Source: Patescibacteria group bacterium (GTDB lineage: Bacteria; Patescibacteriota; Minisyncoccia; Phycocordibacterales; UBA12445). From it: 5,404 bases of DNA. Below are positions 1-5,197 of this stretch, one piece after another. Under the pieces are notes generated by a model that had not been told where the DNA came from, searched no databases, and saw nothing but the letters and a program-made list of their open reading frames with translations. Numbering within the stretch: position 1 is the first letter of the stretch; every line of letters starts with the position of its first letter. A program made the position numbers and the translations under genes. The stretch is taken from positions 1 to 5,404 of the forward strand of contig JAKLHJ010000051.1 in assembly GCA_022710205.1 (NCBI GenBank), in the 5' to 3' direction.

Positions 1-498
1 GAGATTATTTCCGGCATGTTGAAGCCGGATATCGGCGCAGATCTTGTTATTAGAGAGCTTACCGAAAGGCAAAATAAGGACTATAAATATTTTGAATACA
101 AATGCTATGATAAAATATATATACCCGGCACGATTCCAATGAAACGGAGTAATGAAATTGAAGTAAACAACCACAAAATAAAACTCGGAGACTCTATGTT
201 TAAATTATTCCTGCGCCTTGTGCTAGAATTAAAAAAGAAAAAGGAGGGTTGGGTTCATAGGCATAGCCTGGGTTCAGACAATATCATTATGGATGTCGAA
301 AAATTCCAGATTTACAGCAATCTTAGGACGGCTTTGCAAGGAAGTCTATTAGATAAGGACGGCCAGAAGTTTATAGAGAACAACGGCTCAAAGCAGTACC
401 GGATATCGCTCCACCCAGATTTTATTACCTACGACAGAGAAAAACTCCTCAAGCACCCCGATAGCAGTATTCAGAAGCTCGCTAAAAAACTAACCTAA
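1..498 (+). CDS. Hypothetical protein, 3' part (winged-helix-like C-terminus)
   Basis: The reading frame is open from the first base of the window (E-I-I-S-G before the first Met at 16). No ribosome site can be seen before that Met, so this is most likely the C-terminal part of a longer protein that starts upstream. I do not recognise the family. Numbering from the Met at 16, residues 55-130 (IKLGDSMFKLFLRLVLEL, then GWVHRHSL, then YSNLRTALQGSLLDKDGQKFIENNGSKQYRIS) have the look of a winged helix. Two helices are followed by a recognition-type helix and a basic hairpin ending in 'GSKQYRIS', as in the C-terminal domains of some transcriptional regulators. The tail (HPDFITYDREKLLKHPDS) is polar and charged, with no membrane segment. 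A DNA-binding or regulatory role is inference only. The next gene starts about 280 bases downstream, so co-transcription is uncertain. Confidence 0.7.
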   Translation, partial: EIISGMLKPDIGADLVIRELTERQNKDYKYFEYKCYDKIYIPGTIPMKRSNEIEVNNHKIKLGDSMFKLFLRLVLELKKKKEGWVHRHSLGSDNIIMDVEKFQIYSNLRTALQGSLLDKDGQKFIENNGSKQYRISLHPDFITYDREKLLKHPDSSIQKLAKKLT

Positions 499-523
499 CT
501 ATAATCCGGCGCATTAATCTTGA

Positions 524-552
524 TTGCTAATAAGAAAAATTCTTGGTATTAT
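524..552 (+). promoter_or_regulatory. Possible sigma70-like promoter
   Basis: A TTGCTA hexamer (524-529) and a TATTAT hexamer (547-552) are separated by 17 bases, the ideal spacing. They match the consensus at 4 of 6 and 5 of 6 positions. The site lies in the gap after the first gene and would drive the remnant region and the MFS gene at 780. In AT-rich intergenic DNA such matches occur by chance, so this is only a candidate. Confidence 0.3.
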
Positions 553-605
553 CTAAAGTGTAATAATGTTAAATCATTTGTGTTAGGAGATTCGCATATG
601 CCTAA

Positions 606-758
606 GAGTTACCTAAAAAATTTCTTATTGTGCTTATTTCTCGTGAAGGCAAGTTTATGATACCGTCAGGCAATACCGTTGTTATAGAAGGTAGAGATGT
701 TTTGCTGGTGCTTGCAAATATGGCAGATCTTTCTATTTTTCAGCAAACCGTAGCATAG
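606..758 (+). pseudogene. Remnant of RCK_C (TrkA-C) domain of a K+/H+ or Na+/H+ antiporter
   Basis: Read in the frame that ends at the TAG at 756-758, this stretch encodes about 50 residues (ELPKKFLIVLISREGKFMIP, then SGNTVVIEGRDVLLVLANMA). This is the pattern of the C-terminal half of an RCK_C domain: a hydrophobic strand 'IVLI.R.GKF', then 'P.G.T.', then 'GD.LLVLA..edl'. Such domains end CPA-type antiporters of the NhaP2/CvrA style and Trk/Ktr regulators. The usual 'GD' before the last strand reads 'GRD' here. A stop (TAA at 603-605) lies just upstream in frame, no transmembrane part is present, and the only in-frame ATG (657) would give a 33-residue peptide. I read it as the decayed 3' end of an antiporter gene. 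Overlapping it in another frame is a 20-codon ORF (598-660) with a good AGGAGA site, probably coincidental. The family assignment is from motif memory and is fairly but not fully secure. Confidence 0.55.
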
Positions 759-779
759 CTTAAAAGGGATCAAGAGTAG

Positions 780-2051
780 ATGTCGAAATTCTCTGAGGTT
801 TTAAAATCCCGTAATTTTTTCTGCCTCTGGCTGGGGCAGATCATCTCGCAACTTGGGGACAGGCTTTCACAGATGGCCTTGATTGCCTTTGTTTATTCAA
901 GGGCGCCGGGTTCAGCTTATGAAATCGCCAAGATACTGTCATTTACAATAATCCCTGTATTTTTAATCGGTCCGATTGCCGGTGTTTATGTAGATAGATG
1001 GGATAGGCGTAAAACCATGTATGCATGCGAATTCCTGCAAATGATTTTAATTTTCACTATACCTTCCTTTCTATTTTATACCAAAAATATGATTCCTATT
1101 TATATCATCGTTTTTATATCATTCTGTATCGGCAGGTTTTTTGTGCCGGCAAAACTGGCGATTATCCCTGAGTTAGTTGAGCCCAGGAATTTGCTGATGG
1201 CAAATTCCTTAGTGAATATTACCGGTATGATCGCCACTATCGCCGGTTTTGGTATCAGCGGTATCTTGGTAGAGGTGGCTGGCCCCAAAAAAGGTTTTTA
1301 CATGGATTCTTTAAGTTCTTTAATTTCTGGCACATTTATATTTTTTATTTCCAGCAAAACTGCTGTTTCCTTAAAACATCCGGCGTTTAAAGATGTAATT
1401 TTAGTAAGCCGGGATATCGTGCAGAAGATCAGAAAGTCTATTTGGCTTGAGATCAAGGAAGGTATAATTTACTTTTTACGCCATAAAAATATTCGTTTCA
1501 TCGCCGCAGTGATGTTTCTGGTATTCTCTGCCCTGGGTTCGGTGTATGTGGTTTTGATTATCTTTGTGCAGCAGGTTTTACAATCCGCGACCAAAGACGT
1601 AGGGTTATTAATTATGTTTTTGGGTGCCGGGCTTTTTGCGGGCTCTATGCTTTACGGCAAGTTTGGCAGCCGGGTTTCCGAATATAAGGCGATATTTTCC
1701 GCCTTAATTTTAAGCGGTATGGTGTTGATTGTATTTGCCGTAACGCTAAAGAATTACCCTAAATTCTATATGGCGGCATTTTTATCTTTTATCTTCGGCA
1801 TATTTGTTTCGCCGATTCTATCTGCCTGTAATACCATTATACATAATGTCAGCAGCAATGAAATGATGGGCAAAGTTTTCAGTTCCCTTGAGATGGTAAT
1901 GCATCTCGGGTTTCTTATATTTATGTTTATTAGCAGCATCTTAAGCGCAAAATACGGTCCTTTCATCATGCTTGTGGTTGTGGGAAGCGTAATAATTCTT
2001 TTAGGGGCAATCAATCTTATTTATCAGCGCAGGGCTTCTTGGCTGAATTAG
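780..2051 (+). CDS. MFS transporter, MFS_3/EntS-like (DHA3) exporter
   Basis: A complete 423-residue polytopic inner-membrane protein, normal length for a 12-helix major facilitator. The N-terminus (RNFFCLWLGQIISQLGDRLS, residues 11-30) matches the first helix of MFS_3-type exporters: a short cytoplasmic lead, 'F..LWLGQ..S.LGD', then 'ALIAFVY'. Motif A between helices 2 and 3 is clear at residues 64-77 (GPIAGVYVDRWDRR), with Asp72, Arg73, Arg76 and Arg77 in the canonical places. The family exports drugs, siderophores or other small molecules by proton antiport. The substrate here cannot be told from sequence. A long polar loop at about residues 195-225 is the usual central cytoplasmic loop between the two six-helix halves. 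The start at 780 is chosen because the conserved family N-terminus begins right there. The upstream AAAAGGGAT is a weak, rather distant ribosome site. A poor promoter-like pair (TTGCAA 712-717, TATTTT 734-739) lies inside the upstream remnant. No hairpin terminator is visible after the stop. Confidence 0.9.
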   Translation: MSKFSEVLKSRNFFCLWLGQIISQLGDRLSQMALIAFVYSRAPGSAYEIAKILSFTIIPVFLIGPIAGVYVDRWDRRKTMYACEFLQMILIFTIPSFLFYTKNMIPIYIIVFISFCIGRFFVPAKLAIIPELVEPRNLLMANSLVNITGMIATIAGFGISGILVEVAGPKKGFYMDSLSSLISGTFIFFISSKTAVSLKHPAFKDVILVSRDIVQKIRKSIWLEIKEGIIYFLRHKNIRFIAAVMFLVFSALGSVYVVLIIFVQQVLQSATKDVGLLIMFLGAGLFAGSMLYGKFGSRVSEYKAIFSALILSGMVLIVFAVTLKNYPKFYMAAFLSFIFGIFVSPILSACNTIIHNVSSNEMMGKVFSSLEMVMHLGFLIFMFISSILSAKYGPFIMLVVVGSVIILLGAINLIYQRRASWLN

Positions 2052-2092
2052 TCTAAGTATTTTTCTTATTATTGGTGCTGGCCCTTGGTCGA

Positions 2093-2123
2093 TTGACGCA
2101 GATATAATAGCCGCCCATATAAT
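2093..2123 (+). promoter_or_regulatory. Possible sigma70-like promoter for small ORF and MFS gene
   Basis: TTGACG (2093-2098, 5 of 6 to consensus) and TATAAT (2118-2123, perfect) are separated by 19 bases, 2 more than ideal. A second perfect TATAAT lies at 2103-2108 but has no partner at proper distance. Transcription would start near 2130, giving a leader of about 40 bases before the small ORF at 2173. The position between two genes and the quality of both hexamers make it credible despite the long spacer. Confidence 0.45.
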
Positions 2124-2172
2124 TTTTTTAATTCAACGGACGGCGTAACAAGGAATGGGAGGGGTGTTTAGC

Positions 2173-2310
2173 ATGACTGGTAATTTATATCAGGATTGGC
2201 CTGTATATGTATTGCTAGGAGGAGCAGTAGTATGGATTATTTGGTTAATTATCAAAAGTAATTTAGCAGACAAAAAGGATGACTCTTCAACGAAAAAAGA
2301 CAATAAATAG
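2173..2310 (+). CDS. Small single-pass membrane protein (45 aa), hypothetical
   Basis: This is a 45-residue ORF starting with MTGNLYQDW. Residues about 10-28 (PVYVLLGGAVVWIIWLIIK) form one strongly hydrophobic segment. A basic/acidic lysine-rich tail follows (about residues 29-45, with KKDD and KKDNK), so by the positive-inside rule the C-terminus should face the cytoplasm. The start is supported by a very strong ribosome site, GGGAGGGG (2157-2164), 8 bases before the ATG. There is a candidate promoter upstream at 2093-2123. The stop at 2308-2310 lies only 4 bases before the best start of the following MFS transporter gene, an arrangement typical of translational coupling. It may be a small accessory or stabilising subunit of the transporter, or merely a leader ORF whose translation opens the transporter start. 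I do not recognise the sequence. Support is from the ribosome site, the spacing and the composition, not from homology. Confidence 0.6.
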   Translation: MTGNLYQDWPVYVLLGGAVVWIIWLIIKSNLADKKDDSSTKKDNK

Positions 2311-2314
2311 TTCA

Positions 2315-3562
2315 ATGGCACTTATGACTTTTAATTCTCCAACCGCAGCAAGAAGGAGAGCCTTAAATATTATTATTCTTTTTGGTTTGGTCAGCCTTTT
2401 TGGTGATATTGCTTATGAGGGGGCGCGTAGCGTCAACGGTCCTTATCTAAAACTGCTTGCGGTAAACGCTGTTACCCTAGGGGTGATAACCGGGATAGGA
2501 GAGTTTCTGGGATATACCTTGCGTTTACTTTCAGGGTATGTTTCGGACAAGACAAAATCGTACTGGCTTCTGACTATTGTTGGATATGGTTTGTTGGTGA
2601 GTGTGCCGTTGCTTTCTCTGGCTGGCATATGGCAGATTGCTGCGCTGTTTATAATTTTAGAAAGAATAGGCAAGGCCATCCGCAGCCCCGCAAGGGATAC
2701 CATACTTTCGCAGGCAAGCTCACAGGTTGGCACCGGATTTGGGTTTGGCCTGCATGAAGCGATGGATCAGATTGGCGCGGTTGCCGGGCCTTTGATTTTT
2801 ACGGTCTTTTTTATGCTGATAGGCAAAGAGCAGATAGGAATTGTCGCTTATCAGAAAGGGTATGCCTTTCTTTGGATTCCTTTTTTACTGGTCATGTTTT
2901 GCCTGTTTGTTTCTTACCGGGAGGTCCCTCATCCAGCTGCTTTGGAGGCCGCGGGGAAAAAAGCAAAAATTCTAGATAGACTCTCCAAAGTTTTTTGGCT
3001 GTATACGCTGTTTACTTTTGTTACGACGTTGGGTTTCTGCTCTTTTTTACTGCTTGCTTTTCATTTTAAGTCTTCTAATATTCTCCCTGACGCGCAGATT
3101 CCTTTGTATTATTCAATAGCGATGGGCATTGATGCCGTAGCTGCTTTATCGGTCGGTAAACTATACGATGTAATGAAAACCCGCAAGAATAACCACAATG
3201 CTGGATTAGATTTATTGGTTATCATTCCAATTATGACGCTTTTGATGTCGCTATTCGTATTCTCCCAACGCCATATCCTTGTTATTATCGGAGTGCTTTG
3301 TTGGGGGATAGTAATGGGCGTTCACGAGACAATTATGCGCTCGGCGATTGCAGATATTACCTCTCTAAACAAGCGAGGAACAGGTTACGGCATTTTTAAC
3401 ACCACATATGGTCTGGCAGTTTTTTTGGGGAGTGTCTTATTGGGATTTTTGTATGATCGTTCGATAGCATTCGTTATCACGGCAGTTATTTTTGTGGAGT
3501 GCCTGGCCTTAGCGGCTTTCTTTTATCTGAAACAAGAAACCTCAAAGGAGATAACGGCATAG
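2315..3562 (+). CDS. MFS transporter, 'YEGARS..GPYL' type, substrate unknown
   Basis: A complete 12-helix major facilitator of about 415 residues in the inner membrane. It is unrelated in detail to the MFS gene upstream. Numbered from Met 2315, the first helix ends in a conserved-looking block, GDIAYEGARSVNGPYL (residues 30-45). This resembles a widespread uncharacterised MFS group with 'LFADMTYEGARSI.GPYL'. A motif A variant follows helix 2 (GYVSDKTKSYW, 74-84), and residues 116-128 (ERIGKAIRSPARD) form the charged turn after helix 4. A polar loop at about 218-228 separates the halves. The substrate is unknown. The frame is open back to an ATG at 2279, which would add 12 residues (MTLQRKKTINSS) and overlap the small membrane ORF. 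Neither start has a good ribosome site. I prefer 2315, 4 bases after the small ORF stop, because re-initiation would explain the missing site and the family N-terminus is short. ATG 2324 is also possible. Confidence 0.85.
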   Translation: MALMTFNSPTAARRRALNIIILFGLVSLFGDIAYEGARSVNGPYLKLLAVNAVTLGVITGIGEFLGYTLRLLSGYVSDKTKSYWLLTIVGYGLLVSVPLLSLAGIWQIAALFIILERIGKAIRSPARDTILSQASSQVGTGFGFGLHEAMDQIGAVAGPLIFTVFFMLIGKEQIGIVAYQKGYAFLWIPFLLVMFCLFVSYREVPHPAALEAAGKKAKILDRLSKVFWLYTLFTFVTTLGFCSFLLLAFHFKSSNILPDAQIPLYYSIAMGIDAVAALSVGKLYDVMKTRKNNHNAGLDLLVIIPIMTLLMSLFVFSQRHILVIIGVLCWGIVMGVHETIMRSAIADITSLNKRGTGYGIFNTTYGLAVFLGSVLLGFLYDRSIAFVITAVIFVECLALAAFFYLKQETSKEITA

Positions 3563-3596
3563 CGCATGCATAGACAAGAATTACCGAAATGCTGGT

Positions 3597-3694
3597 TTAT
3601 GCTTTTGGCAATAGGTATTCAATTATCTCCCGGCGTTCTTGGATGGGTTTTAGGTGTGAATATTTAAAAGTTCTCTGCCGGTGAAACAAATCAA
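3597..3694 (-). pseudogene. Frameshifted remnant of recombinase-tail gene (copy of 4735-5166 3' end)
   Basis: On the minus strand this stretch reads L-I-C-FTGRELLNIH, then after a one-base deletion LKPIQERREIIEYLLPKA and a stop (3597-3599). The intact neighbour ends IFTGRRLLNISRLKTIQERR followed by DMINQLLLPR. The nucleotide match is strongest at 3629-3685 against 4767-4824, 57 versus 58 bases with a single indel. The protein-level similarity continues into the diverged ends, showing that an old coding copy and not a random repeat is present. Only the last 30 or so codons survive. The rest has been replaced by, or lost next to, the promoter of the toxin-antitoxin genes, whose -35 box begins at 3702. 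Confidence 0.75.
3629..3685. repeat. Direct repeat, left copy, flanking MNT-HEPN module
   Basis: Both copies begin CCCGGCGTTCTTG and end CTGCCGGTGAA, in the same orientation. The partner copy is at 4767-4824, about 1.1 kb to the right. The pair differs by scattered substitutions and one single-base indel, so it is diverged, not a recent duplication. It brackets the promoter and both genes of the toxin-antitoxin pair. Confidence 0.8.
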
Positions 3695-3701
3695 AATTGT
3701 G

Positions 3702-3729
3702 TTGACTTTATCTAATTGTCTAATATAAT
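3702..3729 (+). promoter_or_regulatory. Sigma70-type promoter of MNT-HEPN operon
   Basis: TTGACT (3702-3707, 5 of 6) and TATAAT (3724-3729, perfect) are separated by 16 bases. Transcription should start near 3736, giving a leader of only about 28 bases before the ATG at 3764. This is the best promoter in the window. Its spacer, -10 box and start region are filled with repeated TCTAAT elements, which points to repression by a DNA-binding protein. Confidence 0.75.
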
Positions 3730-3745
3730 AAACAATTGTCTAATA
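3714..3745 (+). repeat. 12-bp direct repeat AATTGTCTAATA, 20 bp apart (operator-like)
   Basis: AATTGTCTAATA occurs identically at 3714-3725 and 3734-3745, an exact 20-base period, i.e. about two helical turns, so both copies face the same side of the DNA. The first overlaps the promoter spacer and -10 box. The second overlaps the predicted transcription start and runs into the palindrome at 3737-3754. A third TCTAAT lies at 3711-3716. This pattern suits cooperative binding of a dimeric regulator, most likely the winged-helix antitoxin encoded directly downstream. Confidence 0.65.
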
Positions 3746-3754
3746 CATTAGACA
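3737..3754 (+). promoter_or_regulatory. 18-bp perfect palindrome, putative autoregulatory operator
   Basis: TGTCTAAT-AC-ATTAGACA is a perfect inverted repeat with 8-base arms and a 2-base centre. It covers the predicted transcription start and touches the ribosome site AGGAGAG (3754-3760). The arm sequence is the same as the core of the upstream direct repeat. An operator for the N-terminal winged helix of the MNT protein is the simplest reading. A hairpin in the mRNA leader hiding the ribosome site is a less likely alternative. Confidence 0.65.
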
Positions 3755-3763
3755 GGAGAGAAG

Positions 3764-4318
3764 ATGGGGAAAAGAAATAATAAGGTAATAGATATATTCG
3801 GCGCGACTAATTCCCTTAAGGTGCTTTCGTATCTTGCCCAGGACCCGAGTAAGGAATTCTTAGCCAGCGAAATTCAGAAGACTACCCTTGCCAGCAGAGC
3901 AGGGGTGTATTTCGCTTTAAAAGAGCTTATGCGGCAGGGTCTGGTTTCGCAAGAGAGAAGAGGCAAGGTTATCTTTTACCGCATTGTCTATGATGACGCA
4001 GCTATAAAGCAGTTTAAGATATTGAAGAATGTGTTTTCCTTACGCCCTATCGTAGCCAAGCTTAAACCTTTCTCGCGTAAGATTGTGCTTTACGGCAGCT
4101 ATAGCCGCGGTGAGAATGATCCTGCCAGCGACATAGACCTTTTTATACTCTCAAAGGATCCAGAGGCAACAAAAGACGCCCTTTCTTCCCTTAAAACTAA
4201 GCAAAAACTCCAGACTGTAATTAAGACTGCAACTGAAATGGCCAGCTTTAAAGAAAGCGAAAAAGTCTTCATGCAGGAAGTAGAACGTGGCATAGTGCTC
4301 TGGGAGGAGAAGGGATGA
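3764..4318 (+). CDS. Winged-helix + minimal nucleotidyltransferase (MNT) antitoxin
   Basis: A 184-residue two-domain protein. Residues about 8-75 form an ArsR/MarR-style winged helix: IFGATNSLKVLSYLAQDPSK, then FLASEIQKTTLASRAGVYFA, LKELMRQGLVSQERRGKVIF, with a basic wing at RRGK. Residues about 85-182 are a minimal nucleotidyltransferase. The signature is VLYGSYSRGENDPASDIDLFI (108-128), with Gly111-Ser112 and the metal-binding Asp123 and Asp125. In characterised MNT-HEPN (type VII) systems the MNT protein neutralises the HEPN RNase by AMP transfer to a tyrosine. That role is inferred here from family and gene order. A third acidic residue expected on a later strand is not evident (LQTVIKT, 149-155), so activity is uncertain. 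The start has a clear ribosome site AGGAGAG (3754-3760) and a strong promoter. The stop overlaps the next gene by four bases (ATGA). The DNA-binding domain and the palindrome upstream suggest autorepression. Confidence 0.88.
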   Translation: MGKRNNKVIDIFGATNSLKVLSYLAQDPSKEFLASEIQKTTLASRAGVYFALKELMRQGLVSQERRGKVIFYRIVYDDAAIKQFKILKNVFSLRPIVAKLKPFSRKIVLYGSYSRGENDPASDIDLFILSKDPEATKDALSSLKTKQKLQTVIKTATEMASFKESEKVFMQEVERGIVLWEEKG

Positions 4319-4749
4319 CCATAGAATATGATGATTGCCTAAAGAGAGGCAAGATTAAGCCGTTTTCACGCGGGCCTGCGTTGGCAGCAAAGGAAATAGA
4401 AGCAGCAGAAGCAGACTTAAGTCGGGCGCATAAAACCTACAGCGAAACCGACTATAAATGGGCAACTATTCAGACCTATTATTCGATGTTTCACAGCGCA
4501 AGGGCCTTGTTATACGCCAAAAGCCTGCGGGAACACAGCCATTATTGCCTTGTCGCTGCCATTAAGACTTTGTACGTTGAGACGAAGGTTATCCCGGTAT
4601 ATATCCTTGAAGGTTTCCAGCAGGCCAAAACTTTAAGGGAAGAGGCTGATTATTATAACCGTTGGTCCCAAGCAGGCTGCGAAAAACTTATAAAGTTGGC
4701 CGAAGAGTTCTTAGGAATAGGTAGGAATACAATTTTACCTAGGCAATAA
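4315..4749 (+). CDS. HEPN-domain protein, putative toxin partner of MNT
   Basis: A 144-residue all-helical protein that fits the HEPN domain (PF05168-like). Residues 49-67 (WATIQTYYSMFHSARALLYA) are the characteristic long helix 'Y..MFH.ARALL'. A turn follows with LREHSHYCL (71-79), then a helix pair and a late 'REEADYY' block (108-114). HEPN toxins cleave RNA with an R-x4-6-H motif. The nearest candidate here is Arg72 to His76 with only three residues between, then Tyr77. This spacing is what I recall for many PF05168 proteins of this type, but catalytic activity is unproven. Tyr77 could be the residue modified by the MNT partner. The start overlaps the MNT stop by four bases (ATGA), with GGGAGGAGAAGGG directly upstream, so translation is coupled. 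The last five codons and stop run over the 3' end of the convergent recombinase-tail gene, so the original C-terminus may have been changed by the junction. Confidence 0.85.
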   Translation: MTIEYDDCLKRGKIKPFSRGPALAAKEIEAAEADLSRAHKTYSETDYKWATIQTYYSMFHSARALLYAKSLREHSHYCLVAAIKTLYVETKVIPVYILEGFQQAKTLREEADYYNRWSQAGCEKLIKLAEEFLGIGRNTILPRQ

Positions 4750-5166
4750 TAGCTGGTTTATCATATCCCGGCGTTCTTGAATGGTTTTTAGGCGGGAAAT
4801 GTTCAAAAGGCGTCTGCCGGTGAAGATTCTTAATGTCTCTTGATTGCCGCATTGCTTCATATTTTCAACAAATTCCGGAGGTAGCTTGTTGACTATTTTC
4901 AACAAGTGGGCTAATTTAGACTCTGATATATTTAGTTCTCTACAGGTTTTTGCCCAGGTTATTTTGGTCTGGCCGCTGTTAATGAAGGCCTTAATCTTTA
5001 GGGCCTCTACTATGGTGTTTGGGTAGATTCGGGGCTTGCGGACGGGTACCGGCGGCAGAGGATCTACTAAACTAAGCAAAATCCGCTTGCTTCTCCGGAT
5101 ATCCATCTTCACAACCAATTGAACCACTTGGGGTTCTGCGGTGCGGCGGAAGACAACATTGGGCAA
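4735..5166 (-). CDS. Recombinase C-terminal-tail-like protein, HTH, probably 5'-truncated
   Basis: About 143 residues, no membrane segment. Residues 44-105 (RKPRIYPNTIVEALKIKAFI, then TWAKTCRELNISESKLAHLL, then KIVNKLPPEFVENM) match the helix-turn-helix tail that follows the catalytic domain in many large serine recombinases. The pattern there is '...ALA...l..G......LA...gvsrs.vsriL.L..L.P.i.e.i'. The end is basic (GRRLLNISRLKTIQERR). There is no Ser-containing resolvase domain and no zinc ribbon. The listed start is a TTG at 5166, with no ribosome site. The frame closes at a TAG (5176-5178), and the first ATG in frame is residue 21 (5106). I therefore think it is the 3' remainder of a recombinase gene whose front was lost at about 5175. 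A free-standing HTH protein cannot be excluded. The 3' end converges on the HEPN gene and overlaps it by 15 bases. A second, decayed copy of its end sits at 3597-3694. Confidence 0.6.
   Translation of the reverse strand: MPNVVFRRTAEPQVVQLVVKMDIRRSKRILLSLVDPLPPVPVRKPRIYPNTIVEALKIKAFINSGQTKITWAKTCRELNISESKLAHLLKIVNKLPPEFVENMKQCGNQETLRIFTGRRLLNISRLKTIQERRDMINQLLLPR
4767..4824. repeat. Direct repeat, right copy, flanking MNT-HEPN module
   Basis: This is the partner of 3629-3685 and encodes the C-terminal FTGRRLLNISRLKTIQERR segment of the minus-strand recombinase-tail ORF. Same orientation, one base longer than the left copy. Recombination between the two copies would remove or duplicate the whole toxin-antitoxin cassette. 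Confidence 0.8.
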
Positions 5167-5197
5167 CCATAAGATCTATTTTAAAAATGGAGAGAAA

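Noticed and set aside
501..525. Possible third copy of the CCCGGCGTTCTTG repeat (tccggcgcattaatctt)
   Set aside because: Only the short TCCGGCG core matches and no coding similarity to the recombinase tail continues.
598..660. 20-codon ORF (MPKSYLKNFLL...) with a good AGGAGA site, overlapping ATG 657 as ATGA
   Set aside because: It is the shifted frame of the RCK_C remnant, very short, and its hydrophobic look follows from the antiporter strand codons. Kept only as a remark.
3566..3667. 33-residue plus-strand ORF (MHRQELPKCWFML...) that looks like a small membrane protein
   Set aside because: It runs antisense through the recombinase-tail remnant, whose minus-strand coding match to 4735-5166 explains the sequence. 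There is no well-spaced ribosome site.
4718..4741. Inverted repeat TAGGTA-N12-TACCTA at the HEPN/recombinase convergence, considered as a terminator
   Set aside because: Six weak base pairs, a long loop and no following T-run on either strand.
4844..5026. 60-residue plus-strand ORF
   Set aside because: Shadow of the minus-strand recombinase-tail ORF. No ribosome site and no family-like pattern.
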